A stretch of DNA of 64,000 nt from Bradyrhizobium genosp. L (GCF_015624485.1 NZ_CP061378.1:1364001-1428000); one strand, 5' to 3'. Shown: positions 53,605-62,486, numbered from the stretch's first letter. Notes: generated by a model from the sequence alone, not told the origin. Made by a program: numbers and translations.

Positions 53605-53727
53605 TGTCGTCACCCGCGCATGCGGGTGATCCAGTATTCCAGAGACAGTAGTGATTGAGCCGATGGGCCGCGGCGTACTGGGTCGCCCGGTCCATGTGCG
53701 CAATTGCGCACAGGCCGGGCGACGACA
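53605..53727. repeat. Palindromic repeat, inverted copy of the 32895 type
   Basis: TGTCGTCACCCGCGCATGCG at the left and GGCCGGGCGACGACA at the right, with the middle CCAGTATTCCAGAGACAGTA and CCGCGGCGTACTGGGTC that match 32895-32998 read from the other strand. It lies between the ribbon-helix-helix gene and the convergent dehydrogenase operon. Confidence 0.83.
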
Positions 53728-53770
53728 CTGGCAGCTGAGGACAAGGCCTCGCACCCTCTCAGAGGGAAAC

Positions 53771-55339
53771 TCAGATCTCCTTGCGCTGCATTGCGCCGGC
53801 GATGTGGTCGGCCTGGCGGATCGCCAGCGAGACGATCGTCAAGGTCGGGTTGCAGGCCGCACCGGAGGCGAACTGGCTGCCGTCGGAGACGAACAGGTTC
53901 TTGATGTCGTGGCTCTGGCCGAACTTGTTGACCACACCGTCGCGCGGCTTCTCGCTCATCCGGTTGGTGCCCATGTTGTGGGTCGATGGATAGGGCGGCG
54001 TCGGGTAGGTCACGGTGGCGCCGACCGCCTCATACACCGCCGAGCCTTGCTTGTAAGCGTGATCGCGCATCGCGACGTCGTTCGGATGATCGTCGAAATG
54101 CACGCTGGCGACCGGCATGCCGAACTTGTCCTTGACCACAGGGTCGAGCGTGATGCGGTTGGTCTCCTGCGGCATGTCCTCGCCGACCAGCCACATGCCG
54201 GCCATCCGCGGATAGCCTTCCATCGCTGACGTGAAGGAGCGGCCCCAGGCGCCGGGATTGAGGAACGCCGCCATGAAGGGCAGGCCGAGCGACAGCGTCT
54301 CCATCTCGTAGCCGCCGACGAAGCCGCGTTTCGGGTTGTTCGCGGCCTCGTCGCGGATGATGCCGGCCATCGTGGTGCCGCGATACATGTGCACCGACTT
54401 CTCGAAGGTCGCATACACGCTACCGGTCATGTGCCGCATGTAGTTGCGGCCGACCTGGCCGGACGAGTTGGCTAAGCCGTCCGGGAACATGCTGGAGGCG
54501 CTGTTGAGCAGCAGCCGCGGGCTCTCGATCGAGTTGCCGGCGACCGCGACCACGCGCGCCTTCTGGCGTTGCGTCGCGCCGGTCGCATCGGCATAGACCA
54601 CGCCGGTCACCTTGCCGGACTGGTCGTGCTCGATCTTGATCACCATGCTGCTCGGGCGCACCTCGAGATTGCCGGTGGCCTCGCCCTTCGGGATCTCGGT
54701 GTAGAGCGTCGACCATTTGGCGCCGGACTTGCAGCCCTGGAAGCAGAAGCCGATCTGCTGGCATGAGCCGCGACCGTCGCGCGGTTCGCTGTTGATCGCC
54801 ATCCGCCCGGTATGCACTTCCTTGTAGCCGAGCTTCTTGGCGCCAGCCTCCAGCACCCTGAAATTGTTGTTGCCGGGCAGGCCGGGAATGCCGTTGGTGC
54901 GGGTGACGCCCATCTTGTCCTCGGCCTTGGCGTACCACGGCTCCATCTCGGCGAGCGTGATCGGCCAGTCGATCAGATTGGCGCCGGGGATGCCGCCATA
55001 GGCCGACTTGATCCTGAACTCGTGCTCGTCGAAACGCAGCGATGCGCCGGCCCAATGCACCGTCGAGCCGCCGACCGCCTTCACGATCCAGGCCGGCAGG
55101 CCAGCGAAGTCCTTGTGGACGCGCCAGCTTCCCGATGTCGTACGCGCATCGGACCAGGCGAGCTGGGCGAAGCTGTCCCACTCGTCGTTGATGAAGTCCT
55201 GGTTCTCGATGCGCGGACCGGCCTCCAGGATCACGACCTTGACGCCCTTTTGCGCCAGCTCATTGCCGAGCGTTCCGCCGCCGGCGCCGGAGCCGACGAT
55301 GACGACAACGCCGCTGTCATTCAGATCGAATTTTGCCAT
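53771..55339 (-). CDS. GMC-family dehydrogenase, large subunit
   Basis: The 522-residue flavoprotein has the FAD Rossmann motif VVIVGSGAGGGTLGNELAQK at the N-terminus, VGGSTVHWAGASLRFDEHEF near residue 88, GSCQQIGFCFQGCKSGAKWS near 190 (cysteines probably holding an Fe-S cluster, as in gluconate 2-dehydrogenase large subunits) and the catalytic His region TYPTPPYPSTHNMGTNRMSE and GAACNPTLTIVSLAIRQADH. It follows the small subunit by 24 bp with a perfect ribosome-binding site (GAGGAGG). The substrate is an alcohol or sugar acid, not identified here. Confidence 0.92.
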   Translation of the reverse strand: MAKFDLNDSGVVVIVGSGAGGGTLGNELAQKGVKVVILEAGPRIENQDFINDEWDSFAQLAWSDARTTSGSWRVHKDFAGLPAWIVKAVGGSTVHWAGASLRFDEHEFRIKSAYGGIPGANLIDWPITLAEMEPWYAKAEDKMGVTRTNGIPGLPGNNNFRVLEAGAKKLGYKEVHTGRMAINSEPRDGRGSCQQIGFCFQGCKSGAKWSTLYTEIPKGEATGNLEVRPSSMVIKIEHDQSGKVTGVVYADATGATQRQKARVVAVAGNSIESPRLLLNSASSMFPDGLANSSGQVGRNYMRHMTGSVYATFEKSVHMYRGTTMAGIIRDEAANNPKRGFVGGYEMETLSLGLPFMAAFLNPGAWGRSFTSAMEGYPRMAGMWLVGEDMPQETNRITLDPVVKDKFGMPVASVHFDDHPNDVAMRDHAYKQGSAVYEAVGATVTYPTPPYPSTHNMGTNRMSEKPRDGVVNKFGQSHDIKNLFVSDGSQFASGAACNPTLTIVSLAIRQADHIAGAMQRKEI

Positions 55340-55363
55340 TGTTTCCTCCTCAGCGTTGTCGGT

Positions 55364-55912
55364 TCAGGCCTTCGGCAGCCAGTCGATGTCGGCGAAGCCG
55401 CGCTTGATGTAGCCGCCATGCTCGGCGGAGGAGCCCTCGTAGCCGAACCGCGGCCAGACCTCTTTCTGGTTGTAGAGGGAGACGACGAGGTCGCCGCGGA
55501 TCTTCTGGAAGAAGGCGCTCTCCTCGATCTTCTGCAACAGCGCGACCCGGTCGTTCTCCCAGGCGACCTGCGCATACGGCATCTTGTGGCGGTCATTGGC
55601 TTCCTGGTCGAGGCGCGCAACGCCGTCATTGATCAGCGATTTGATCGCGGGGTCCTTGGCCGCCTTGTCATCCCATGGCTTGACGGCGGTGATGTAGTAG
55701 CTGTCGCCGAGGAAATCGTGCGGATAGATGTCGCGCGCCACCTTGAGCAGCGTCTTCATCGTCGCCGGCGTCAGCGCCGAGGCGTCCTCGGCCCAGGCAT
55801 CGGTGACGCCGAGACCCGTGGACGTCGCGATCGCGACCGCGGGTGCGGCTGCGGCCGCGCCTTTGAGAAAGACACGCCGGTCGTACTTGCTGCGTCGATC
55901 GATTTCTCTCAT
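55364..55912 (-). CDS. Gluconate 2-dehydrogenase subunit 3-like protein (Tat-exported)
   Basis: The 182-residue protein has a twin-arginine signal (YDRRVFLKGAAAAAPAVAIA) and then the subunit 3 pattern: LTPATMKTLLKVARDIYPHD, DDKAAKDPAIKSLINDGVAR and KIRGDLVVSLYNQKEVWPRF. The large subunit has no signal of its own, so it is probably carried across the membrane with this one. It lies between a VOC protein gene and the large subunit gene in one operon. Confidence 0.9.
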   Translation of the reverse strand: MREIDRRSKYDRRVFLKGAAAAAPAVAIATSTGLGVTDAWAEDASALTPATMKTLLKVARDIYPHDFLGDSYYITAVKPWDDKAAKDPAIKSLINDGVARLDQEANDRHKMPYAQVAWENDRVALLQKIEESAFFQKIRGDLVVSLYNQKEVWPRFGYEGSSAEHGGYIKRGFADIDWLPKA

Positions 55913-55945
55913 GGTTTTCTCCGTAGATTTTTGTTTGTCATTGGA

Positions 55946-56341
55946 TCAGCCGAAGCGCCCGCCGCGCTGGATCACCTCGATCTTGTAGCCGTCGGGATCG
56001 GCGACGAAGAAGAAGCGCGCCAGCGTCTTGCCGTCGTGCTTGAAGTCGCGCAGCGGCCCGGGCGACAGCTTCTCCTTGTCGAAGCGCGCGTGCTCGGCAT
56101 CGACGTCATCGACGACGACGGCGAGATGGCCGTAGCCGTCGCCGAGCGCATACGGCTCCTTGCGGTCGAAATTGACCGTGAGCTCGACCTCGAACGGCGA
56201 AGAGGGATGGCGCAGATAGATCAGTGCGAAATCGGGGAAGCGCAGATTGTCCGCGATCTCGAGGCCGAAGGCGCGGCGGTAGAAGTCGAGCGCCTTGGCC
56301 TCGTCGAGCACGCGGATCATCGAATGCACGGGTTTCGCCAT
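55946..56341 (-). CDS. Glyoxalase I-type VOC protein
   Basis: The 131-residue protein has both VOC halves: HSMIRVLDEAKALDFYRRAF at the start, FEVELTVNFDRKEPYALGDG near 50, GHLAVVVDDVDAEHARFD and FFFVADPDGYKIEVIQRGGR near the end. Metal ligands His6, Glu53, His72 and Glu124 by position match lactoylglutathione lyase, so glyoxalase activity is plausible. It is codirectional with the dehydrogenase genes, and the cytochrome stop lies just before its ATG. Confidence 0.85.
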   Translation of the reverse strand: MAKPVHSMIRVLDEAKALDFYRRAFGLEIADNLRFPDFALIYLRHPSSPFEVELTVNFDRKEPYALGDGYGHLAVVVDDVDAEHARFDKEKLSPGPLRDFKHDGKTLARFFFVADPDGYKIEVIQRGGRFG

Positions 56342-56743
56342 TCAGTTCAGCTCCTTCAGATAGGCGATGATCATGGCGCGGGTTTCCGGCTTGGCCTGCC
56401 GATAGGCCATCACCGCGCCGGGGATCACCGCTTGCGGATTGCTCAGCCAGGCGTCGAGGTGCGCGTCATCCCAGGCGAAATCGGCCTTGGCGAAACCGGC
56501 GGAATATTTGAAGCCCTCGGCCGTGCCGGCGTGGCGGCCGATCACCTTGTAGAGCGAGGGTCCCTGGCGCACGGAATCCGATGTGTTCGTGGTGTGGCAG
56601 GTCGCGCATTGCTGCTTGAACAATGTCGGACCATCGGGCGGCTTGGCCGCGGGCAACGGCATCTGCGCGCGCGCGATGTGCACTGCAAGCATCGCGCTGC
56701 AAAACGAGAGCCCGATGATCCATCCTGCGCGCCGCATCGCCAT
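56342..56743 (-). CDS. Periplasmic c-type cytochrome
   Basis: The 133-residue protein has a signal peptide (MAMRRAGWIIGLSFCSAMLA ... HIARAQ) and one haem-binding site KQQCATCHTTNT near residue 55. The class I layout is clear: GPSLYKVIGRHAGTAEGFKY follows, and the axial Met is in IPGAVMAYRQAKPETRAM near 110. It is the first gene of the run cytochrome, VOC protein, subunit 3, large subunit, and is the likely electron acceptor of the dehydrogenase. Confidence 0.9.
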   Translation of the reverse strand: MAMRRAGWIIGLSFCSAMLAVHIARAQMPLPAAKPPDGPTLFKQQCATCHTTNTSDSVRQGPSLYKVIGRHAGTAEGFKYSAGFAKADFAWDDAHLDAWLSNPQAVIPGAVMAYRQAKPETRAMIIAYLKELN

Positions 56744-57062
56744 GGTTATCCCCGCGTGTCGCAGCAAGTGTAGGGCGCCGCCCATCGGCGGTGGTAGTAG
56801 CCGGCTGTTTCATCGGAACAAAGCGCAACCGGTTTGAAGGCGCGACGACAACAAGGTGGCGGCGTCAGCGGATACGCCGCATATGTGAAGCGCAATTCCG
56901 CGAAATGGCCGCGAAAACCCTGCACGATCTCCACACGACGCGGCTTGCATGGCGCCCGCGCCGTTTGCGACATCGTCAATGCGCGTGAGGGCAGGTCCGG
57001 CGCAGCAAACGGCGCCAGCAACCGTCGAACTGTCCCGCGCGAGCAAGATCCAGGAGCAATGG
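56744..57062. other. Divergent intergenic region
   Basis: 319 bp between the cytochrome and small exported protein genes. Forward frames through it have no family I recognise. No perfect palindrome over 12 bp or obvious promoter pair was found. It must hold both promoters. Confidence 0.35.
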
Positions 57063-57350
57063 ATGAAATTAGCGAAGACGATCGCGATCGCATTTGCCAC
57101 GTCGGCACTGCTCGCCGGCCCGGTACTGGCGCAGGGAATGGCGCCCCAGGGCCAGACCCGCGGCGGCACCACGATGCAACAAGGTGCGCCGTCGGGCAGT
57201 GCCGACGAGGAACTCAATGCGCAGCCCGGCGCGTCGACCGACAAGGCCGGCGCCACCACGAAGAGCGGCACCAAAGGCACCGTCGGGTCCGCCAGCGGCG
57301 CGCACAAGGCGACCGGTTCCACGTCGTCGTCCGGAACGAAGAAGTATTAA
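57063..57350 (+). CDS. Small exported Gly/Ser/Thr-rich protein
   Basis: The 95-residue product has a signal peptide (MKLAKTIAIAFATSALLAGP, cleaved near LAQG). The mature part is low complexity (QTRGGTTMQQGAPSGSADEE, then KSGTKGTVGSASGAHKATGS) with a final KKY. AGGAG lies six bases before the ATG. Similar small secreted proteins are common in Bradyrhizobium and have no known role. A hairpin follows at 57362-57392. Confidence 0.6.
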   Translation: MKLAKTIAIAFATSALLAGPVLAQGMAPQGQTRGGTTMQQGAPSGSADEELNAQPGASTDKAGATTKSGTKGTVGSASGAHKATGSTSSSGTKKY

Positions 57351-57361
57351 GACGCGATAGC

Positions 57362-57392
57362 CGGGTGCAGCGTGGGTCATGCGCTGCACCCG
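57362..57392. terminator. Hairpin between convergent genes
   Basis: CGGGTGCAGCG and CGCTGCACCCG form a perfect 11-bp stem with a nine-base loop. There is no T run, so it may end transcription weakly or protect mRNA ends. It lies between the small exported protein gene and arfB. Confidence 0.65.
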
Positions 57393-57403
57393 AACCGCGC
57401 CGT

Positions 57404-57823
57404 TCAATCGTCGAAGCGGCGGGCGCCTCGCCCCGCCTTGACGTCGCCGCGGCGCTTCTTGCCCTCGAGGCGGCGCTGCTTGGAGCCGAACGTCGGCTTG
57501 GTCGGCCGCCGCGGTTTCGGCCGCACCAGCGATTCCTTCAGCATCTCGAGCAGCCGTTCCATCGCATCCGCCCGGTTGCGTTCCTGGGTCCGAAAGCGAA
57601 AGGCGTGGATCACGATCACGCCGTCCTTGGTCATCCGGCTGCCGGCGAGCCGCACCAGCCGCTCCGCCGCATCCGGCGGCAGTTCGATCTTGCGCGTGTC
57701 GAAGCGGAGTTGTGCCGCGGTCGAGACCTTGTTGACATTCTGTCCGCCCGGACCGGAGGCGCGGACAAAGACGATCTCGATGTCGTTCTCGTCGATCGTG
57801 AGGTCGCGGGACACCCGCAGCAT
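57404..57823 (-). CDS. arfB: Ribosome-rescue peptidyl-tRNA hydrolase ArfB
   Basis: ArfB (YaeJ) frees ribosomes stalled at mRNA ends by hydrolysing peptidyl-tRNA. The 139-residue protein has the catalytic GGQ loop in IVFVRASGPGGQNVNKVSTA near residue 27, and a basic, flexible C-terminal tail (RPKPRRPTKPTFGSKQRRLE, then KKRRGDVKAGRGARRF) that enters the empty mRNA channel. Length and tail are those of ArfB and not of the larger release factors. Confidence 0.95.
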   Translation of the reverse strand: MLRVSRDLTIDENDIEIVFVRASGPGGQNVNKVSTAAQLRFDTRKIELPPDAAERLVRLAGSRMTKDGVIVIHAFRFRTQERNRADAMERLLEMLKESLVRPKPRRPTKPTFGSKQRRLEGKKRRGDVKAGRGARRFDD

Positions 57824-58124
57824 GGCAGCACCAGCAGAGGAAGAATCGGCTGACGCAATGTAGCGGGTTTGCGCTGATCGTGCTTGGGCGGCGTTGATGC
57901 AGCGCTGATGACGTCTGCGATCGGAGCCCGCGGACCCCTCTCCCCAACCCTCCCCCGCAAGGGGGAGGGAGCCCTAACGCCGGTGCGTCCCTTACCGATC
58001 CCAATCTTTCGAGCGCTGCAAGTTGTGACGCGACGTGAGGTGAGCACACGTCTCCGGCTCCCTCCCCCCTTGCGGGGGAGGGTTGGGGAGAGGGGTGGCC
58101 GCAACGGCGGTGTAGAGGGAGAGC
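57824..58124. other. Intergenic region filled by a palindromic repeat
   Basis: 301 bp between arfB and the downstream M16 gene, both leftward. The centre is the repeat at 57935-58096. The remainder must hold the arfB promoter; nothing else was recognised. Confidence 0.45.
57935..58096. repeat. Palindromic repeat (CCCCTCTCCCCAACCCTCCCCC type)
   Basis: CCCCTCTCCCCAACCCTCCC at the left mirrors GGGAGGGTTGGGGAGAGGGG at the right. CCCCGCAAGGGGG and CCCCTTGCGGGGG hairpins sit inside each arm. The centre (AACGCCGGTGCGTCCCTTAC ... GACGTGAGG) is unique. Confidence 0.85.
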
Positions 58125-59519
58125 TCAGTTCGCCTTCGGCGGCGCCGATACCGGCTGCGCGGCGGCTTGCGGGGCGCGGCCGACGATGACGGTCAAAAGG
58201 CCGTCGCCCCACAGCTTCTTGGCGACGCGCTTGGTGTCGTCGAGCGTCACCGCGTCGACGATGGCGTTGCGCTTCTCGATGTAGTCGATCGGCAGTTTGT
58301 CGAGCTGGTATTGCAGCATGGCCTGCGCCAGCTTCGATGAGGTGTCGAGCGCGAGCATCTGCGAGCCCTTCAGGTACGACTTCGCCTCGTCGAGCTCCCT
58401 CTCGGTCGGGCCTTCGGTGGCGATGCGGCGGATCTCCGCCTCGATCGCATCGACGGTCTCGCCGGCGCGGTCGGCGCGGGTGCCGGTGTTGCCGATGAAC
58501 AGCGACGAGTGCTCCATCCAGATCAGCGCCTCATAGACCGAATAGGCCAGCCCGCGCTTCTCGCGCACTTCCTTGTAGAGCCGCGACGACAGTCCGCCGC
58601 CGCCGAGGATGTGGTTCACCACATAAGCTGCCATGAAATCCGGATCGTGGCGGCGCACGCCGGGGCCGCCGAAGGTGACCACGGTCTGCGGCACGTCGAG
58701 CGGGATGAAGGCGCGCTGCGGCGGCTTGGTCGCGACGATGTCGGGGACCGGCGTCAGCTCGGCCTTGGCCGGCAGGGCGCCGAAGGTCTTGTCCAAGAGC
58801 TTGCCGAGCGTATCGGGATCGACGTCGCCGACCACGGCGATGCGCAGCGTGTCCTTGGCGATGATCCGGCGGGTATAGTCCTTGAGGTCCGCGATATCGA
58901 TGGTCGGCACGCTCTCCAGCGTGCCGGTCGCCTGCCGTCCATAGGGATGATCGCCGAACGCGACCTCGAGGAATTTGCGGCCGGCCAGCGCCGACGGATT
59001 GGTCGATTCCCGGCGCAGGTTCGAGATCACCTGGGCGCGGATGCGTTCGACATCCTTCGGGTCGAAGTGCGGCGAGGTCAGCGCGGTGCGCAACAGCTCG
59101 TAGGCCTCGTCCTTGTTGTCCTTGAGCATGCGCAGCGAACCGCGGAAATGATCGCGCGTCGCCTGGAAGCTGAGCTCGATGGCGCGGCGGTCGAGCCGCT
59201 CGTGATAGGACTTGGAATCGAGATCGCCGGAGCCCTCGTCGAGCAGGTCGGCGACCAGATTGCCGACGCCGGGCTTGCCGGCCGGATCCTGGCCGGCGCC
59301 GCCGCTGAAGGCGTATTCCATCGCGATCAGGGGCACGGTGGCGTCCTGCACGAACCAGGCCTCGATGCCGCCGGGCGACACCAGGTGCTGGATCTTGGCC
59401 GCGGCCTGCGAGGGCGCCGATGACAGCGTCAGCAATGCGGCGCAGGCGCCGCCGATCAGCACCGTGCGACGGGTGAGAGTGCGACGCGTGAGAGTGCGGC
59501 GGGTGAGGGAATGGATCAC
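58125..59519 (-). CDS. M16 peptidase-like protein without zinc motif
   Basis: The 464-residue protein is the second of a pitrilysin-family pair. It has the M16 fold (EYAFSGGAGQDPAGKPGVGN, EVAFGDHPYGRQATGTLESV, VREKRGLAYSVYEALIWMEH) but no HxxEH zinc motif in the first ~90 residues. Such subunits act as the non-catalytic partner in bacterial and mitochondrial M16 pairs. The GTG start at 59519 overlaps the preceding stop (GTGA). Its N-terminus has three LTRRT repeats before the hydrophobic signal (VLIGGACAALLTLSSAPSQA), giving several Arg pairs of a twin-arginine look. Confidence 0.88.
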   Translation of the reverse strand: MIHSLTRRTLTRRTLTRRTVLIGGACAALLTLSSAPSQAAAKIQHLVSPGGIEAWFVQDATVPLIAMEYAFSGGAGQDPAGKPGVGNLVADLLDEGSGDLDSKSYHERLDRRAIELSFQATRDHFRGSLRMLKDNKDEAYELLRTALTSPHFDPKDVERIRAQVISNLRRESTNPSALAGRKFLEVAFGDHPYGRQATGTLESVPTIDIADLKDYTRRIIAKDTLRIAVVGDVDPDTLGKLLDKTFGALPAKAELTPVPDIVATKPPQRAFIPLDVPQTVVTFGGPGVRRHDPDFMAAYVVNHILGGGGLSSRLYKEVREKRGLAYSVYEALIWMEHSSLFIGNTGTRADRAGETVDAIEAEIRRIATEGPTERELDEAKSYLKGSQMLALDTSSKLAQAMLQYQLDKLPIDYIEKRNAIVDAVTLDDTKRVAKKLWGDGLLTVIVGRAPQAAAQPVSAPPKAN

Positions 59520-60907
59520 GAGCGCTTCTCCTCGCGTTTCGCCGTCGTATCCTTGATCAGATAGCCGGTTACCGAGCGGTTCTTGTCGAGCCATTTGGCG
59601 GCGGCGGTGCGCACCTGCTCGGCGGTGACGGCGCGGATCTTTTCCGGCCAGCTCCTGATGTCGTCGATGCTGAGCCCGGTGGTCAGCGCGCCGCCATACC
59701 AGCGCGCCAGCGTCGCCTGGTTGTCCTGGGCGTAGATCGCCTCCGCGATCAGCTGGGTCTTGACCCGTTCGAGGTCCTCGGCCTTGGCGGTGTTTTGCGC
59801 GAGGTCGGCGATCACCTTGTCGATGGCGTCCTCGATCTGGGCGAACTCGACGCCGGGCTTCGGCGTCACCGAGATCGAGAATTGCGACGGATCGACCGCG
59901 GTGCCCTGGTAGCCGGCGCCGGCGGAGATCGCGAGACCCTTGTCGAGCACCAGCGAACGATAGAGATAGGAGTTGGCGCCGCCGCCCATCAATTGCGCGA
60001 GCACGTCGAGCGCCTGGCTCTCGCCGGCCGCCGCCGTGGTCGCCGAGGGCACCAGATAGTAGCGGCGCAGGCCGGGCTGCTCGACGCGCGGATCCGCCAG
60101 CGTCACGGTGCGCGGCGCCACCGGGGTCGGCTCCTGCGGCCGCACGCGCTTCTCGGGGATCGCAGGCTGCGCCGGGATCGGGCCGAAATTCTTCTCGACC
60201 AGCGGGCGGATATCTTTGACGTCGACGTCGCCGGCGATGACCAGGATGGCGTTGTTCGGGGCATAGAAGCGCTTGTAGAAGGCGAGCGCGTCCACGCGGT
60301 CGAGCTTCTCGATCTCCTGGTGCCAGCCGATCACCGGCCGGCCGTAGGGGTGATTGAGATAGAGCGCGGCCATGATCTGCTCGGTCAGCCGCGCGTCGGG
60401 ATTGTTGGCGACCCGCATGTTGTATTCTTCGAGCACGACGTCGCGCTCGGGCAGCACGTTTTCGTCCTTGAGGATCAGGCCGGTCATGCGGTCGGCCTCG
60501 AACTCCATCATGGTCGGGAGCTGCTCGCGCGGCACGCGCTGGAAGTAGCCGGTGTAGTCGTTGGAGGTGAAGGCGTTCTCGTTGCCGCCGACCCGCAGCA
60601 CGGTCTGCGAGAACTCGCCGGCCGGATGCTTGGCGGTGCCCTTGAACATCAGATGCTCGAGGAAATGCGCCAGCCCCGACTTGCCCGGGGTCTCGTCGGC
60701 CGAGCCGACCTTGTACCAGATCATCTGCGTCACAACAGGCGTGCGGTGATCGGGGATCACCACGACCTGCAGGCCGTTATCGAGCGTGAAGCTGGCGGGG
60801 CGTTCCGAGGTGACCGTGGTCTGGGCATGCAGGCCGCTGGTCGACAACGGGACCGTGGAGACGAATGCGGCAGCGAACAGGGCAATCGATCGGCGTGAGC
60901 GCATCAT
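59516..60907 (-). CDS. M16-family zinc peptidase
   Basis: The 463-residue exported protein has the inverted zinc motif HFLEHLMF near residue 82 (HxxEH). The downstream Glu lies in ENVLPERDVVLEEYNM near 150. RYYLVPSATTAAAGESQALD starts the C-terminal half. The signal peptide is MMRSRRSIALFAAAFVSTVP, ending after LHAQ. It works in the periplasm, most likely as a dimer with the following non-catalytic M16 gene, to which it is coupled by a four-base overlap. Confidence 0.93.
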   Translation of the reverse strand: MMRSRRSIALFAAAFVSTVPLSTSGLHAQTTVTSERPASFTLDNGLQVVVIPDHRTPVVTQMIWYKVGSADETPGKSGLAHFLEHLMFKGTAKHPAGEFSQTVLRVGGNENAFTSNDYTGYFQRVPREQLPTMMEFEADRMTGLILKDENVLPERDVVLEEYNMRVANNPDARLTEQIMAALYLNHPYGRPVIGWHQEIEKLDRVDALAFYKRFYAPNNAILVIAGDVDVKDIRPLVEKNFGPIPAQPAIPEKRVRPQEPTPVAPRTVTLADPRVEQPGLRRYYLVPSATTAAAGESQALDVLAQLMGGGANSYLYRSLVLDKGLAISAGAGYQGTAVDPSQFSISVTPKPGVEFAQIEDAIDKVIADLAQNTAKAEDLERVKTQLIAEAIYAQDNQATLARWYGGALTTGLSIDDIRSWPEKIRAVTAEQVRTAAAKWLDKNRSVTGYLIKDTTAKREEKRS

Positions 60908-61058
60908 GATCCTTAATCAAAACCCCGACACAGGTCGGGGCGCGAAAGCACGGCATGGTACACGCGACGACCCGTGCCTGATGTCACGAAGCGGAGAGAC
61001 GGACATCACGCCGCATTAAGCTTTGCTCATGTCAGGCGCTACGCCAACGGCCAAGCGC

Positions 61059-61790
61059 TTACTGGACCGGCTTTCCGGTCATGACGTCGAACTGGCCTTC
61101 CTTGGCCAGCGGGGCCATCGGTCCCGTGCCGTAGGCGAAATTCGATGACGGCGTCTGGTAGCCCGCAGGCGGCTCGGTCAGGCTGTCGCGGGTCGGCTCA
61201 CCCTTGAACGGCTTCTGCTCGGAGCTGTTGCCCTTGAAGACGCCAAGCAGCCCACCGGTGTAGCCGAGCTCGGCCGGCATCAACGACGGATTCTTGGTCA
61301 CGCCCGGCTCGATCGGCTCCTTGCTGGTATCGCTCGCGGTCTGCTGCTTGCGGCCCGCATCGATCTCGGCCTGGGTCAGCGGCACCGCTTCCTGCCAGGG
61401 CTCCTTCTTGACTTCCTTCTTGCGCGCCGCGATGGCGGCCTTGCGCTTGGCGATATCGGGGTCCTTCGGCCAGTTCGGCGCGTTGGCTTCCGCGGTGGAG
61501 GCCGGCGGCGGCAGGTCGAGCCTGGGCGGCACCACCAGCGGCGAACGCTCGCGGTAGTCGATGCCCTTGCTGGCCGCGCTCTTGGCGCCGAGGCCGGTCA
61601 TCAGATTGTCGACGATGCGTTCTTCGAAGGTCAGGCCGTCGTCGCCGTCATCGTCATCGTCGCCGGCGCGCACCGGGCCCGCCGTCATGACGAGGCCGAT
61701 CCCGGCCGCGACGAACGCCAGGCGGAGGCCGCGCAGCAGTGTCAGCCGGGACGTTTCGTTCAGGTCGTTGCGGGCCTTGGTGTTGCGCAT
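61059..61790 (-). CDS. Hypothetical exported protein
   Basis: The 243-residue product has a signal-like hydrophobic segment (LRLAFVAAGIGLVMTAGPVRA, residues ~20-42). An acidic DDDDDGDDG run follows, then a soluble Pro/Lys-rich part (PPRLDLPPPASTAEANAPNW, AAIAARKKEVKKEPWQEAVP, PSLMPAELGYTGGLLGVFKG). I do not recognise the family; it regularly lies between lspA and the M16 pair in Bradyrhizobiaceae. The role is unknown. Confidence 0.7.
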   Translation of the reverse strand: MRNTKARNDLNETSRLTLLRGLRLAFVAAGIGLVMTAGPVRAGDDDDDGDDGLTFEERIVDNLMTGLGAKSAASKGIDYRERSPLVVPPRLDLPPPASTAEANAPNWPKDPDIAKRKAAIAARKKEVKKEPWQEAVPLTQAEIDAGRKQQTASDTSKEPIEPGVTKNPSLMPAELGYTGGLLGVFKGNSSEQKPFKGEPTRDSLTEPPAGYQTPSSNFAYGTGPMAPLAKEGQFDVMTGKPVQ

Positions 61791-61891
61791 CGCGCTATCC
61801 CCATCTCAAATTCGGCAAAGCGATCACTGGCTTAGGCACAGTTCCGCTGCATGCTGCATGTCGACCGCCGACCGGCTCCTATCGGCCGGGA

Positions 61892-62389
61892 TCAGGGCGC
61901 TTTTGCGGCGGGGACCCCCAGCAGGGAATCATACAATAGTGCTGCCACGCCAGCAACGATGGCCACATCGGCGACGTTGAAGATGTACCAATTATAGGTT
62001 TTGCCGCTGATTTCGATATGAAACAGGGCAAAATCGACCACCGCGCCATAGGCGAAGCGGTCGATGCCGTTGCCGATGGCGCCCCCGATGATCAGGCCGA
62101 GGGAGACCGTGGCGAGCCAGGTCCGCGACCGCGCCATCCAGACCGCCAGCGCAATCACCGCGGCCACCTTGACCGCCATCAGGACGATCTGGGCCGTCGG
62201 GCTCTCGCTCTGGAACCAGCCGAAGCTGATGCCCGGATTCCAGGCCAGCACCAGGTCGAAGAACGGCGTCACCCGCACCGCTCCGAGGCGGACGATGTCG
62301 AGCACGTGGAGCAGCCAGAGTTTCGAGGCCTGGTCGGCGATCAGGGTTGCGATCGCCGCCAGCACGCCGGCGCGGAGGGGGGGATTCAT
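61892..62389 (-). CDS. lspA: Lipoprotein signal peptidase LspA
   Basis: LspA removes signal peptides from prolipoproteins in the inner membrane. The 165-residue protein has four membrane segments and both catalytic Asp motifs: GAIGNGIDRFAYGAVVDF near residue 108 and YIFNVADVAIVAGVAALL near 135. ADQASKLWLLHVL near the N-terminus and NPGISFGWF in the first loop are also typical. The ATG at 62389 is preferred over upstream starts. It follows ileS on the same strand, separated by repeats. Confidence 0.95.
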   Translation of the reverse strand: MNPPLRAGVLAAIATLIADQASKLWLLHVLDIVRLGAVRVTPFFDLVLAWNPGISFGWFQSESPTAQIVLMAVKVAAVIALAVWMARSRTWLATVSLGLIIGGAIGNGIDRFAYGAVVDFALFHIEISGKTYNWYIFNVADVAIVAGVAALLYDSLLGVPAAKAP

Positions 62390-62486
62390 CTGCGCCCCAC
62401 CAAAGCCATCGTCCCCGCGAAGGCCGTAGGGCATGTACATGTCTTGTGCGACGGTTCACATGTCAGGAGCGCACCTATGGATGGGT

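Noticed and set aside
54812..56773. 653-codon plus-strand frame opposite the dehydrogenase operon
   Set aside because: It spans several genes and their spacers on the other strand and has low-complexity composition.
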